The notes under the pieces: generated by a model | What the model was told of the DNA's origin: nothing | Seen by the model: the letters and a program-made list of their open reading frames with translations, nothing else | Databases searched by the model: none | Position numbers and translations under genes: made by a program | Shown here: positions 11,295-19,269 of the stretch, piece after piece | How the letters are laid out: every line of letters begins with the position of its first letter | How positions within the stretch are numbered: the first letter of the stretch is position 1 | Origin: Myxococcaceae bacterium | GTDB lineage: Bacteria > Myxococcota > Myxococcia > Myxococcales > Myxococcaceae | Assembly (NCBI GenBank): GCA_019686135.1 | Contig: JADGHL010000022.1 | Coordinates: 1-51,596, forward strand | Reading direction: 5' to 3' | Length of the DNA: 51,596 nt

Positions 11295-12751
11295 GACGAA
11301 GGATCTTCGGCCGGCGGATCGTCCTCAAGGGCTTCGCCGGCGCGGCGATCGGCCTGCCGCTTCTGGAGCTCACCCACGGCGAGGCCTGGGCGAACGACAA
11401 CCCGCCGCCGCAGCGGTTCGTCGTCTTCTTCGACCACGGCGGCACGCTCGCCCCCACCGCCAAGGACGGACACAGGTTCGACGGCACAGGCGCCGAAGTG
11501 GGCGTGGACGCCTGGTCGCCGCTGGCCACCTCCGAACCGCTGGTGCTGGGGCCGATCCAAGAACCGCTGAAGGGCCTCGAGCCGTACCTGATGGTGCTGC
11601 GCGGAATCGACAACCGCGCCGGGCGGAAGGCCACGCCGCTGGATGGAGACCACGGCTTCGACGAGGTCACCGCGCTCACCTGCGCGGATGCGATCCAGTA
11701 CGGCGGCGGCAGCGAAGCGGCGAAGACCGCGTTCGGGCCGTCCATCGAGACCGTGCTGGCGGAGCGGCTGGCTCAGCGGTCCCCGGTCCCGTTCCCGGCG
11801 ATCTACCTGCGGGTGGATGGCACCAACTACGGCACGCCCTTCTTCAAGGCGTCGCAGCAGCCGATCGTCGGACAGACCGATCCGGTGGCCGCGTTCGACA
11901 CGCTCTTCTCCGGTGTGAAGGAGGTGGGCGCCAGCGAAGAGCCGGCGGCGGTGCGGGCGCGCGCGCTGAAGAAGAGCATCCTCGACGGCACCGCGGAGAT
12001 GCTCACGACCTTCAAGCGTCGGTTGGGCGCGCGCGATCGCCAGACGATCGACGCGCACTTCGAGCACATCCGCGCGCTGGAGGTCCGCGTGGCGCAGCTG
12101 GCCGGCCCCATGCTGCCCGGGTGCGAGAAGCCGTCCATGGCGGCGCCGCCGGTGACGCCCGAGGACATCGCGTACGCGCACGCGGACATCGCGGTGGCGG
12201 CGCTGCGCTGCGGGCTCACGCACGTGGTGGGCTACGACCTCTGCGACCTGGAGACGCTGTGGTTGAACCCGCCCTACAGAGATCCGAGCGGTTCGCCGCA
12301 CGGGCTCGGCCACACCGGCGGGACCTGCGGCCCGGACGGGCCGGATCACGCGGTGATGCAGGCGTGGATCGACACGATGATCCAGAACCGGCGCTGGCGG
12401 ATGACCATCCTGCGCCGGGTGATGGACGCGCTGGCGGCGATCCCCGAAGGCACCGGAACGCTGCTCGACCATTCGCTGATGCTGTGGACCAGCGAGTTCT
12501 CCAGCCCCTTCGCGCACAGCGCGAGCGACGTCCCGGTGCTCCTCGCCGGTGGGACCAGCGGACGGTTCCGGATGGGCCGCCACCTCAACTTCAACCAGAA
12601 GGCGCTGACCGATCCGCTCACCCGCGAGTACGAGACCAAAACCTCGCTCCACAACCTCTACACGTCGATCCTCAACGCCTTCGACTACCCGGACGAACAC
12701 TTCGGAAACGACCAAGCGTACGTCCCCGGGCCGCTGAGCGGGCTGAGCTGA
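11291..12751 (+). CDS. DUF1552 family protein with twin-arginine signal
   Basis: A 486-residue DUF1552 protein. The N-terminus has a twin-arginine-like export signal: two basic runs (MRRR, then GRRIVLKG), a hydrophobic region AGAAIGLPLLEL and a probable AWA cleavage site. The mature part has RFVVFFDHGG near its start and the late motif LMLWTSEF. The family is distantly related to the sulfatase/alkaline-phosphatase-like DUF1501 group and is typically encoded after a DUF1592 gene. The ATG at 11291 overlaps the stop of that gene, and this start places the twin-arginine signal at the extreme N-terminus; an upstream in-frame ATG at 11168 lies inside the previous gene. The pair is probably co-exported and works together, but the function is unknown. 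Confidence 0.86.
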   Translation: MRRRIFGRRIVLKGFAGAAIGLPLLELTHGEAWANDNPPPQRFVVFFDHGGTLAPTAKDGHRFDGTGAEVGVDAWSPLATSEPLVLGPIQEPLKGLEPYLMVLRGIDNRAGRKATPLDGDHGFDEVTALTCADAIQYGGGSEAAKTAFGPSIETVLAERLAQRSPVPFPAIYLRVDGTNYGTPFFKASQQPIVGQTDPVAAFDTLFSGVKEVGASEEPAAVRARALKKSILDGTAEMLTTFKRRLGARDRQTIDAHFEHIRALEVRVAQLAGPMLPGCEKPSMAAPPVTPEDIAYAHADIAVAALRCGLTHVVGYDLCDLETLWLNPPYRDPSGSPHGLGHTGGTCGPDGPDHAVMQAWIDTMIQNRRWRMTILRRVMDALAAIPEGTGTLLDHSLMLWTSEFSSPFAHSASDVPVLLAGGTSGRFRMGRHLNFNQKALTDPLTREYETKTSLHNLYTSILNAFDYPDEHFGNDQAYVPGPLSGLS

Positions 12752-12761
12752 GATCCGCGGG

Positions 12762-13787
12762 TCACCGCGTGCAGTCGAACAGCACCTTGCCGACGTTCCG
12801 GCGCTCCTGCAGGTAGCGGTACGCGTCCGCGCCCTGCGAGAGCGGGAACACCTTGTCCACCCGCGGGGCGATCTTCCCTGCCGCGTAGAGATCCAGCAGC
12901 CGGTTCAGGTGGCCGCGGAGCAGCGCGGTCTCTCCCCACAGGTGGCCCATGTTCACGCCGGACATGGTGCGGTTGTGGTCCATCAGGCCCAGCGGCGTGA
13001 ACGGGCGGACCTGCAGGAGCTGCGAGCCCACCCGGAGCAGGTTCCGCCGCTCGCCCGACACCATGTTGGACCAGCCGTAGGCGATGAGCTGGCCCGCGGG
13101 CGCGAGCAGCTGGTAGCCCTTCGCCCAGTCGCCACCGCCGAGCGGATCCAGCACGAGGTCCACCCCGCGGCCATGGGTGAGCCGCCGGACCACAGCGGCG
13201 TAGTCCTCAGTGCGGTAGTCGATGGGGTGCTGGACGCCGAGATCCCGCAGAAGCGGATGCTTGGCTGCGGACGCGGTGCCGAAGATCTCCACGCCCTCCA
13301 CCAGGCGGCACAGCTGAATGACCGCGATCCCGACGCCGCCGCCCGCGCCGTGCAGGAGCACCTTCTCGCGCGGCTTGAGGACGTGGACGTGGAACAGCAT
13401 GTGGTACGCGGTCAGGTAGTTCACCGGCAGCGCCGCCGCGTCGTCGAAGGACATCTGTGGGGGAATCGCCGCGACCTGGGCCTCGGGCAGCACCAGGGTG
13501 TCGGCCTGTCCGCCGAAGCGGGGCACGCCCAGCACGCGGTCGCCCGGCCGGACCGAGGTCACCTTCGGGCCCACCGCGTCCACCACCCCGGCCACTTCGT
13601 AGCCGACCACCATCGGCGGCTTCGGCGCGTCGGGGTACAAGCCCACGCGCGCGGAGAGGTCCGCGAAGTTGAGCCCGGCGCGCTCCACGCGGATCCGCAC
13701 CTCGCCTTCACCCGGCGATGGATCGTCCTTCGTCTGAAGCTCCAGCACCTCCGGCCCGCCGAAGCGGGTGATGACCAACGCCTTCAT
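12762..13787 (-). CDS. Zinc-independent quinone oxidoreductase-like MDR protein (VAT1-like)
   Basis: A 341-residue medium-chain dehydrogenase/reductase. The N-terminal GroES-like domain begins MKALVITRFGGPEVLE, and a Rossmann domain follows with the nucleotide-binding motif GAGGGVGIAVIQL. The zinc ligands of classical alcohol dehydrogenases are not evident, which fits the quinone oxidoreductase (QOR/VAT1) branch that reduces quinones or enones with NADPH. The ATG at 13787 is preceded by a good GGGAGG ribosome-binding site; an upstream GTG at 13811 lacks one. The gene is monocistronic, convergent with the DUF1552 gene (10-nt gap) and divergent from the YqgE gene. Confidence 0.88.
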   Translation of the reverse strand: MKALVITRFGGPEVLELQTKDDPSPGEGEVRIRVERAGLNFADLSARVGLYPDAPKPPMVVGYEVAGVVDAVGPKVTSVRPGDRVLGVPRFGGQADTLVLPEAQVAAIPPQMSFDDAAALPVNYLTAYHMLFHVHVLKPREKVLLHGAGGGVGIAVIQLCRLVEGVEIFGTASAAKHPLLRDLGVQHPIDYRTEDYAAVVRRLTHGRGVDLVLDPLGGGDWAKGYQLLAPAGQLIAYGWSNMVSGERRNLLRVGSQLLQVRPFTPLGLMDHNRTMSGVNMGHLWGETALLRGHLNRLLDLYAAGKIAPRVDKVFPLSQGADAYRYLQERRNVGKVLFDCTR

Positions 13788-13885
13788 CGATCCTCCCTGC
13801 GAATGCACCAATGGGGGGCTTTCTTACTCACATGCGAGCGCATGTGCGGGTTGCGTGTCGGTGCGTCTCACGGAATGCTTCGGAC

Positions 13886-14437
13886 GTGAATGGTCTGGCT
13901 CCCGGCTTTTTGATCGCCATGCCCCAGCTCGGCGACCCGAACTTCTCCAAAGCGGTCGTGCTGATGATCCAGCACGGCGAGATGGGGGCGATGGGCCTTG
14001 TTCTGAATCGAACCGCTCCTCTGACGCTGCGCGACCTCGCCCGCGGACAGTCCATCACCGTCTCGCCCTCCTTCGAGGACGAGAATGTCTACGTGGGCGG
14101 ACCGGTGGAGCCGCAGCGGGGCTTCATCCTCCACGACTCGGAGCTGGTGGAGGAGAAGCACGAGGTCCTGCCCGGGCTCTACCTGAGCGTGACCATGGAT
14201 GCGCTCGGCCCCCTGCTCGCCTCGGACACGAAGGGCCACCGGATCCGCTTCTGCCTGGGCTACGCGGGCTGGGGACCCAAGCAGCTCGAGCGGGAAATCT
14301 CGCAGGGCGCCTGGTTGTTCACCGAGGCGTCGAAGCACCAGGTACTGGAAGGCGACCCCGACGGGCTGTGGGACGCCACGGTGCGCGGCATGGGCGTGGA
14401 CCCCGCCATGTTGCTCCCGGCGAAGGGCGTGAACTGA
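13886..14437 (+). CDS. YqgE/AlgH family protein (DUF179)
   Basis: A protein of about 183 residues with the family signature near the N-terminus (GFLIAMPQLGDPNFSKAVV), then GAMGLVLNR, VYVGGPVEPQRGF and the C-terminal GYAGWGPKQLEREI. The GTG at 13886 gives the normal length and N-terminus of the family; in-frame ATGs at 13811 and 13832 would add a Cys/Arg-rich leader not seen in the family. The role of YqgE proteins is not settled; Pseudomonas AlgH was first reported as affecting alginate regulation. The stop overlaps the ATG of the BolA gene, so this is the first gene of a coupled operon with bolA and a CGFS glutaredoxin. Confidence 0.88.
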   Translation: MNGLAPGFLIAMPQLGDPNFSKAVVLMIQHGEMGAMGLVLNRTAPLTLRDLARGQSITVSPSFEDENVYVGGPVEPQRGFILHDSELVEEKHEVLPGLYLSVTMDALGPLLASDTKGHRIRFCLGYAGWGPKQLEREISQGAWLFTEASKHQVLEGDPDGLWDATVRGMGVDPAMLLPAKGVN

Positions 14438-14709
14438 TGCTGAACCCGGAGACGTTGATCGCGCGGATCCGCTCCGCGATGCCGGAGGCGCAGGTCGAGG
14501 TGGTGGATACCACCGGCACCGGCGATCACTTCGAGGCGCGGATCGTCAGCACCCGCTTCGAAGGGAAGTCGATGGTCGAACAGCACCAGCTCGTCTACGC
14601 GCCCCTGAAGGACCTGCTCGCCACCGGCGAGCTCCACGCTCTGGCGCTCAGGACGTACACGCCCGCGCAGTGGGAGAAGGCTTCGAAGACGTCCGGAGGA
14701 CAACGATGA
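14437..14709 (+). CDS. BolA family protein
   Basis: A 90-residue BolA-like protein, the normal size. It begins MLNPETLIARIRSAMPEAQVE, continues through DHFEARIVS and RFEGKSMVEQHQLVY, and ends with the helical region LATGELHALALRTYTPAQW. BolA proteins bind monothiol CGFS glutaredoxins and share an Fe-S cluster through a conserved histidine. The gene overlaps the YqgE gene at its start (TGATG) and the glutaredoxin gene at its end (ATGA), which strongly supports joint function with that glutaredoxin in Fe-S cluster handling. Confidence 0.92.
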   Translation: MLNPETLIARIRSAMPEAQVEVVDTTGTGDHFEARIVSTRFEGKSMVEQHQLVYAPLKDLLATGELHALALRTYTPAQWEKASKTSGGQR

Positions 14710-15020
14710 CCGAACAGCTCAGGGCGCGGCTGGAGCAGGAGACGAAGTCGGCGCCGATCGTGCTGTACATGAAGGGCAACGCGCTGTTCCCCCGCTGCGG
14801 GTTCTCGGCGACGGCGCTGCAGGTGCTGCAGAAGCACGGGCAGGTGCGAACGATCGACGTGCTCGCGGAACCCGAGGTGCGCGAGGCGATCAAGGAATTC
14901 ACCCAGTGGCCGACGATCCCCCAGGTGTTCATCCACGGGAAGTTCGTGGGCGGCTGCGACATCATCCGCGAGATGGACGAACGCGGAGAGCTCGCGGAGC
15001 TGGTGGCGAAGGGCGCCTGA
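14706..15020 (+). CDS. grxD: Monothiol glutaredoxin, Grx4/GrxD type
   Basis: A 104-residue monothiol glutaredoxin. The active-site motif is CGFS (Cys31 to Ser34, in FPRCGFS), followed by the TIPQVFIHGKFVGGCDII stretch that holds the glutathione-binding residues. Such proteins carry a [2Fe-2S] cluster with glutathione and deliver it to apoproteins or BolA. The ATG at 14706 overlaps the BolA stop; an in-frame ATG at 14670 would add a tail read from inside the BolA gene. The coupled BolA-Grx order is itself strong evidence for function. Confidence 0.94.
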   Translation: MTEQLRARLEQETKSAPIVLYMKGNALFPRCGFSATALQVLQKHGQVRTIDVLAEPEVREAIKEFTQWPTIPQVFIHGKFVGGCDIIREMDERGELAELVAKGA

Positions 15021-15036
15021 GGCGCCGCGCGAACGC

Positions 15037-16191
15037 ATGGACGCGCAAGGGCCCGCGCCGGCGACCGAGGCCGGTCACCAGAGCCTCACCACCTCCACGC
15101 TGAACCGGATCGCCGCCTTCCGCGAACGGCACGCGAAGGCGGAGATTGCGCTGTTCTTCACCGCAGGCTTCGTCTTCGACGTCGTCACCCTCGACCGGAT
15201 CGACAACTGGAAGAACCTGCTGCAGCAGGGACTCTACCTGGTGGTCCTGGGCGGGCTCCTGCTGTTCGAACAGCGCTATCGGCTGACCGGCGACCGCCCA
15301 CCGCGGGCGCTCGGGCTGTTGTGGCGCTTCCACGAGGACGCGAGCCACTTCCTCATCGGCAGCCTCCTGTCCTCGTTCGCGCTGTTCTTCTTCAAGAGCG
15401 CGTCCGGGATCAGCGCCTTCATCTTCTTCGTGGTGATCTTCGGGCTGCTGGTGGCCAACGAGCTTCCGCGCTTCCGCAGCCTGGGGCCGGTGATCCGCTA
15501 CGGCCTGTACGCGCTCTCGCTCACCTCGTTCTTCTCGTACCTGTTGCCGGTGGTGTTCGGCCGGATCGGGTGGTGGCTGTTCGTGCTCGCGGTGGCGGTC
15601 TCGGTAGCGCCGTTCGTGCTGCTGTACCGCAAGGCGGTGGCGTGGGCGGAGGACCGTAAGGTGGCGCTGCGGCAGGTGGCCGCTCCGGCGGCGGCGGTGC
15701 AGCTGCTTCTGCTCGTCCTCTACTTCGTGGGGGCGATCCCGCCGGTGCCGCTGTCTTTGCAGTACATCGGCGTCTTCCACGACGTGAAGAACGTGGCCGG
15801 CCAGTTCGAGCTCAGCCACGAGACGCCGTCGTGGAAGTTCTGGGAGCGCGGCGACCAGACGTTCCGCGCCCGCCCGGGGGACAAGGTCTTCATCTTCGCC
15901 CGGGTGTTCGCGCCGATGACGGTGGGCAAGGGCAACCTGCCGATCGAGTTCCGCTGGTTCTACGACCACCCGAAGCACGGCTGGCAGCCGGCGGGATCGT
16001 GGACGTACACCGGGCTGGTGGGCGGCCGCGCCGAAGGCTTCCGGGTGTTCGCGACGCGGAGCGACCCGAAGCCGGGAGACTACCGGGTCGAGATCACCGC
16101 GCCGGACGGCCGGGAGATCGGCCGCATCGGCTTCACCGTGGTGGAGGACCACAGCGACGAGCCCCGGGTCTTCGTGGTGGACCGGGGCTGA
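15037..16191 (+). CDS. DUF2914 domain membrane protein
   Basis: A 384-residue protein. The N-terminal half has about six or seven hydrophobic segments (for example IALFFTAGFVFDVV, LYLVVLGGLLLF, FLIGSLLSSFALFFF and LLLLVLYFVGAIPP). The C-terminal half is a soluble, probably periplasmic DUF2914 domain starting near HDVKNVAGQFELSHE and running through GKGNLPIEFRWFYDH, WTYTGLVGGRAEGF and GDYRVEI. DUF2914 has no settled function. The gene lies 16 bases after the glutaredoxin stop and may be cotranscribed, but no functional link is evident. Confidence 0.82.
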   Translation: MDAQGPAPATEAGHQSLTTSTLNRIAAFRERHAKAEIALFFTAGFVFDVVTLDRIDNWKNLLQQGLYLVVLGGLLLFEQRYRLTGDRPPRALGLLWRFHEDASHFLIGSLLSSFALFFFKSASGISAFIFFVVIFGLLVANELPRFRSLGPVIRYGLYALSLTSFFSYLLPVVFGRIGWWLFVLAVAVSVAPFVLLYRKAVAWAEDRKVALRQVAAPAAAVQLLLLVLYFVGAIPPVPLSLQYIGVFHDVKNVAGQFELSHETPSWKFWERGDQTFRARPGDKVFIFARVFAPMTVGKGNLPIEFRWFYDHPKHGWQPAGSWTYTGLVGGRAEGFRVFATRSDPKPGDYRVEITAPDGREIGRIGFTVVEDHSDEPRVFVVDRG

Positions 16192-16206
16192 GCCGCGCGT
16201 CGTGCT

Positions 16207-17730
16207 TCAGCGGCGGCGCGCCTTCGTGCTCTTCGCCGCGGCCCGCTTCGTCGCCTTCTTCTTCGGCTGGCCCCACAAATCGGCCATCCAGGCCTCGACC
16301 TCGTCGGGGTCGCTGGGGATGTCGGCGGAGAGGTTGCGCATGCCCTTTTCGGTCACCAGCACGTCGTCTTCGATCCGGACGCCGATCCCCCGGTAGCGCT
16401 TCGGCACGGTGAGGTCGTCCAGCTGGAAGTACAGGCCGGGCTCCACGGTGAGCACCATCCCGGGCCGGAGCTTGCCGAACTTGTAGGCCTCCTGCCGCGC
16501 CTGGGCGCAGTCGTGCACGTCGAGGCCGAGCATGTGGCTGACGTTGTGGAGGGAGTAGCGCTTGTAGAACTGGTGCTCCTCCCGGAGCGCCTCCTTTGGC
16601 GAGGTCCGGAGGATCCCCATCCGGTGCAGGCCCTCGGCGAGGACCTTCATCGCCTGCCGGTTCGGCTCCATGAAGTCGTTGCCGGGCTTCACCGCGGCGA
16701 ACGCGGCGGCCTGAGCGGCGCGCACCAGCTCGTAGACCTCGCGCTGTTCCTTCGAGAAGCGACCGCTGATCGGCAGGGTGCGGGTGATGTCCGCGGTGTA
16801 GAGCGAGTTCCCCTCCACGCCGGCGTCGAGCAGCAGCAGATCTCCCTCCCGGAGCGGCCCGTCGTTGCGCGTCCAGTGCAGGATGCACGCGTGGTGGCCG
16901 GACGCGGCGATGGTCCCGTAGCCCACGTCGTTGCCCTCCACGCGCGCGCGCAGGCCGAAGTGGCCTTCGACGTGGCGTTCGGTGCCGCTGTGGGGGAGCG
17001 CGCGGATCACGTCCTCGAAGCCGCGCTTCGTGGAGGCGATGACTGCTTCCAGCTCCTTCACCTCCTGCGCGTCTTTGATCAACCGGAGCTCGGAGAGGAA
17101 CGCAGCGAGCGCCTTGTCCTCATTGTTCGGCTCGCGAGCCAGCAGCCGCTCGGTCCGGTCGCTCATCCCGCGCAGCACGCGGTACGGCTTGCCGCTCTGG
17201 GCCAGAGCGCCCAACGCGGCGTCCAGCTCCGGCAAACCCCGCGCCTCGTCGACGCCGTAGCGCTCCTGGCTCTCCCGCACGCCGAGCCGCGGGCCCACCC
17301 ACAGCTCGCCCTTCACCCGGTCGGTGAAGAAGGTGGCGGAGCTGCGCCCGGGGTTCGGCTCCACGTAGAGCACCGCGCGGTGACCTCCGGAGGTCGGCTC
17401 CATCACCAGCACGCAGTCCGGCTCGGTGTTGCCGGTGAGGTAGTAGAAGTCGCTGCCCGGCCGGAACCGGTAGTAGGTGTCGTTCGCGCGCACCTTCTCG
17501 TGGCCGGTGGGGATGATCAGCGTCTCGCCGGGAAACTGCTTCGAGAGCGCCTCGCGCCGAGCCTTGAACGCCTGCCAGCCCTTGATCCGCGGCGGCAGCT
17601 TGCCGCTCGGCGCCTTCCAATCCTTCATCATGAAGTCGATGAGCGCCGGGGGATTGGCGCTGTCGTGGCTGGCGAGCGCGGCCTGCGGTTCGGAGGTGAC
17701 GGGGGCGGGGGTCTCTTTGTTGAACGTCAT
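16207..17730 (-). CDS. pepP: Xaa-Pro aminopeptidase (M24B, PepP-like)
   Basis: A 507-residue aminopeptidase P with an N-terminal creatinase-type domain (FRPGSDFYYLTGNTEPDCVL) and a C-terminal 'pita-bread' M24 domain. The metal ligands are visible: two Asp in LLLLDAGVEGNSLYTADITR, His in NVSHMLGLDVHD, Glu in TVEPGLYF and Glu in GVRIEDDVL. It removes N-terminal residues before proline using two metal ions. A short Ala/Pro-rich N-terminal extension and a Lys/Arg-rich C-terminal tail (KKKATKRAAAKSTKARRR) are extra to the core. A GAGG ribosome-binding site precedes the ATG. It is the last gene of a run with the SRAP and RsmE genes. Confidence 0.92.
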   Translation of the reverse strand: MTFNKETPAPVTSEPQAALASHDSANPPALIDFMMKDWKAPSGKLPPRIKGWQAFKARREALSKQFPGETLIIPTGHEKVRANDTYYRFRPGSDFYYLTGNTEPDCVLVMEPTSGGHRAVLYVEPNPGRSSATFFTDRVKGELWVGPRLGVRESQERYGVDEARGLPELDAALGALAQSGKPYRVLRGMSDRTERLLAREPNNEDKALAAFLSELRLIKDAQEVKELEAVIASTKRGFEDVIRALPHSGTERHVEGHFGLRARVEGNDVGYGTIAASGHHACILHWTRNDGPLREGDLLLLDAGVEGNSLYTADITRTLPISGRFSKEQREVYELVRAAQAAAFAAVKPGNDFMEPNRQAMKVLAEGLHRMGILRTSPKEALREEHQFYKRYSLHNVSHMLGLDVHDCAQARQEAYKFGKLRPGMVLTVEPGLYFQLDDLTVPKRYRGIGVRIEDDVLVTEKGMRNLSADIPSDPDEVEAWMADLWGQPKKKATKRAAAKSTKARRR

Positions 17731-17766
17731 GGCGACCTCGCAATCTGGACCACGGATGCGAGGGGT

Positions 17767-18510
17767 TCAAGCGCTGAGCTGCCGGTAGAGCGCCGCCTGT
17801 CCCACCAGCAACGGGACGGCGGTCTCCACCCGGAGAATGCGCGGCCCGAGGCTGAAGGTGCGGAAACCCTGCGCCTCGAGCAGTTGGACTTCGAAGGGCA
17901 CCCAACCTCCTTCGGGGCCGATGGCCAGAAGAATCCGTTCGGTGGGGCCGGGGCGGGGGAGCGCAGGCAGCGGCTTTTCTCCGACCGGGTGCGCCAGCCA
18001 TCTGTGGGCGACGTCGCCGAACACGCCGGCGAGCTCGTCCTCCACGAAGGGCCGGAAGCGTTCGCGCACGAACACCTTCGGGGGCACCGTGTCCCGCGCC
18101 TGCTCCAGCCCGAGCGCGAGGAGCTCCTCGATGAACGCGGGCGCGAGCACCTTCGAGTCGAAGTAGCTCTTCTCCACGCGCGCGGCGTTGACCAGGACGA
18201 GGCGATCCACACCGAGCGACGCGACGGCGGGGAGCACCTTCTTGAGCGCCTTGGGCCGGGGGATCGCCAGCAGAAGATCGATGTGCGCGCGGTCGGGCGG
18301 CGCCGTGTCCAGCGTGGGGCGCAGGTGCACCTCGCCGCCGCCGATGGAGAGCACCTCCGCGGTGCCGACCTGTCCGCCCCACAGGCCCACCCGGAGCACG
18401 TCTTTGGCCTGGGCCCGCAGCACCTCTTTGGCGTGGACGGCGCGCCGGCCGCGGAGCCGCGCGGTGCCGTCCGGCAGAAAGTCCTCCGCGCGCAATAGCA
18501 GCAGGTTCAT
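17767..18510 (-). CDS. rsmE: 16S rRNA (uracil1498-N3)-methyltransferase RsmE
   Basis: A 247-residue RsmE of the SPOUT class. An N-terminal PUA-like segment (MNLLLLRAEDF through VLRVGLWGG) is followed by the knotted SAM-binding domain with LLAIGPEGGWVPFE and the C-terminal SLGPRILRVETAV, both diagnostic for the family. It methylates U1498 in the decoding centre of 16S rRNA. Its ATG lies one base after the stop of the SRAP gene, so the two are an operon. Confidence 0.95.
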   Translation of the reverse strand: MNLLLLRAEDFLPDGTARLRGRRAVHAKEVLRAQAKDVLRVGLWGGQVGTAEVLSIGGGEVHLRPTLDTAPPDRAHIDLLLAIPRPKALKKVLPAVASLGVDRLVLVNAARVEKSYFDSKVLAPAFIEELLALGLEQARDTVPPKVFVRERFRPFVEDELAGVFGDVAHRWLAHPVGEKPLPALPRPGPTERILLAIGPEGGWVPFEVQLLEAQGFRTFSLGPRILRVETAVPLLVGQAALYRQLSA

Positions 18511-18511
18511 C

Positions 18512-19207
18512 TCACGAGGCGAGCGAGGCCTGCTCCGGCGCCGGCTGCGCGCACTCCGGCCCCTCGTTCGACGGCGAGTTGACCAGCGGGGAGACCGGGT
18601 ACGCCTCGAGATCGTCGCCCGCCCACGGCTGCAACAGCGGCAAGAGGTCCTGCACCTCCTTCGGATCGGGCGCGAGCCACTCGTTCAGCCGGTCCTTCGG
18701 GATGATCACCGGCATCCGATCATGGATGCGCGACATGAAGTCGTTCGCCCCGGTCGTGATGATCGTGCAGGACGGAACGAGCTCGCCGTTGGGGTCCTTC
18801 CAGATCTCCCACAGCCCGGCCATCGCGAAGGGCTTCTGCGACTTGAGCCGGATGTGGAGCGGGAGCTTCTTCTTCCCCTCGGCGCGCCACTCGTAGAAGC
18901 CGTCGGCGAGGATGACACAGCGGCGCTTTTTCAGCGCGGTGCGGTAGCTGGGCTTCTCCACCAGCGTCTCGGCGCGCGCATTGATCATCCGGTTGCCGAT
19001 CTTCGGGTCCTTCGCCCAGGAGGGGATGAGGCCCCATTTGAAGAGCTCGACCTTGCGCTCGCCGGTGTTCGCCGCAGTGTTGGTGACCACCGCGATGCGC
19101 TGGGATGGGGCGATGTTGAAGCGGGGCGCCAGCTCGCTGGGCACGAGGATGCCCAGCTCCTCCTGGAGCGCCTTCGGAGAGGTCTTGAGGGTGAAGCGTC
19201 CGCACAT
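18512..19207 (-). CDS. SRAP domain protein (YedK/HMCES-like abasic-site sensor)
   Basis: A 231-residue SOS response-associated peptidase. It has the invariant catalytic Cys2 (MCGRFTL), RFNIAPSQ, the WGLIPSW stretch, NARAET, the active-site GFYEW glutamate and the conserved His in RIHDRMPVI. SRAP proteins crosslink covalently through Cys2 to abasic sites in single-stranded DNA and protect them. The last 30 residues or so are Ser/Pro/Ala-rich and probably disordered. It is the first gene of the run ending with pepP. No LexA box was identified upstream. Confidence 0.95.
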   Translation of the reverse strand: MCGRFTLKTSPKALQEELGILVPSELAPRFNIAPSQRIAVVTNTAANTGERKVELFKWGLIPSWAKDPKIGNRMINARAETLVEKPSYRTALKKRRCVILADGFYEWRAEGKKKLPLHIRLKSQKPFAMAGLWEIWKDPNGELVPSCTIITTGANDFMSRIHDRMPVIIPKDRLNEWLAPDPKEVQDLLPLLQPWAGDDLEAYPVSPLVNSPSNEGPECAQPAPEQASLAS

Positions 19208-19269
19208 GGCGCGCGGAGACTATGCCGCCGCGCGCGCCGGCGCACTTGAAGGTGTGTTCGCCCGGCTGC

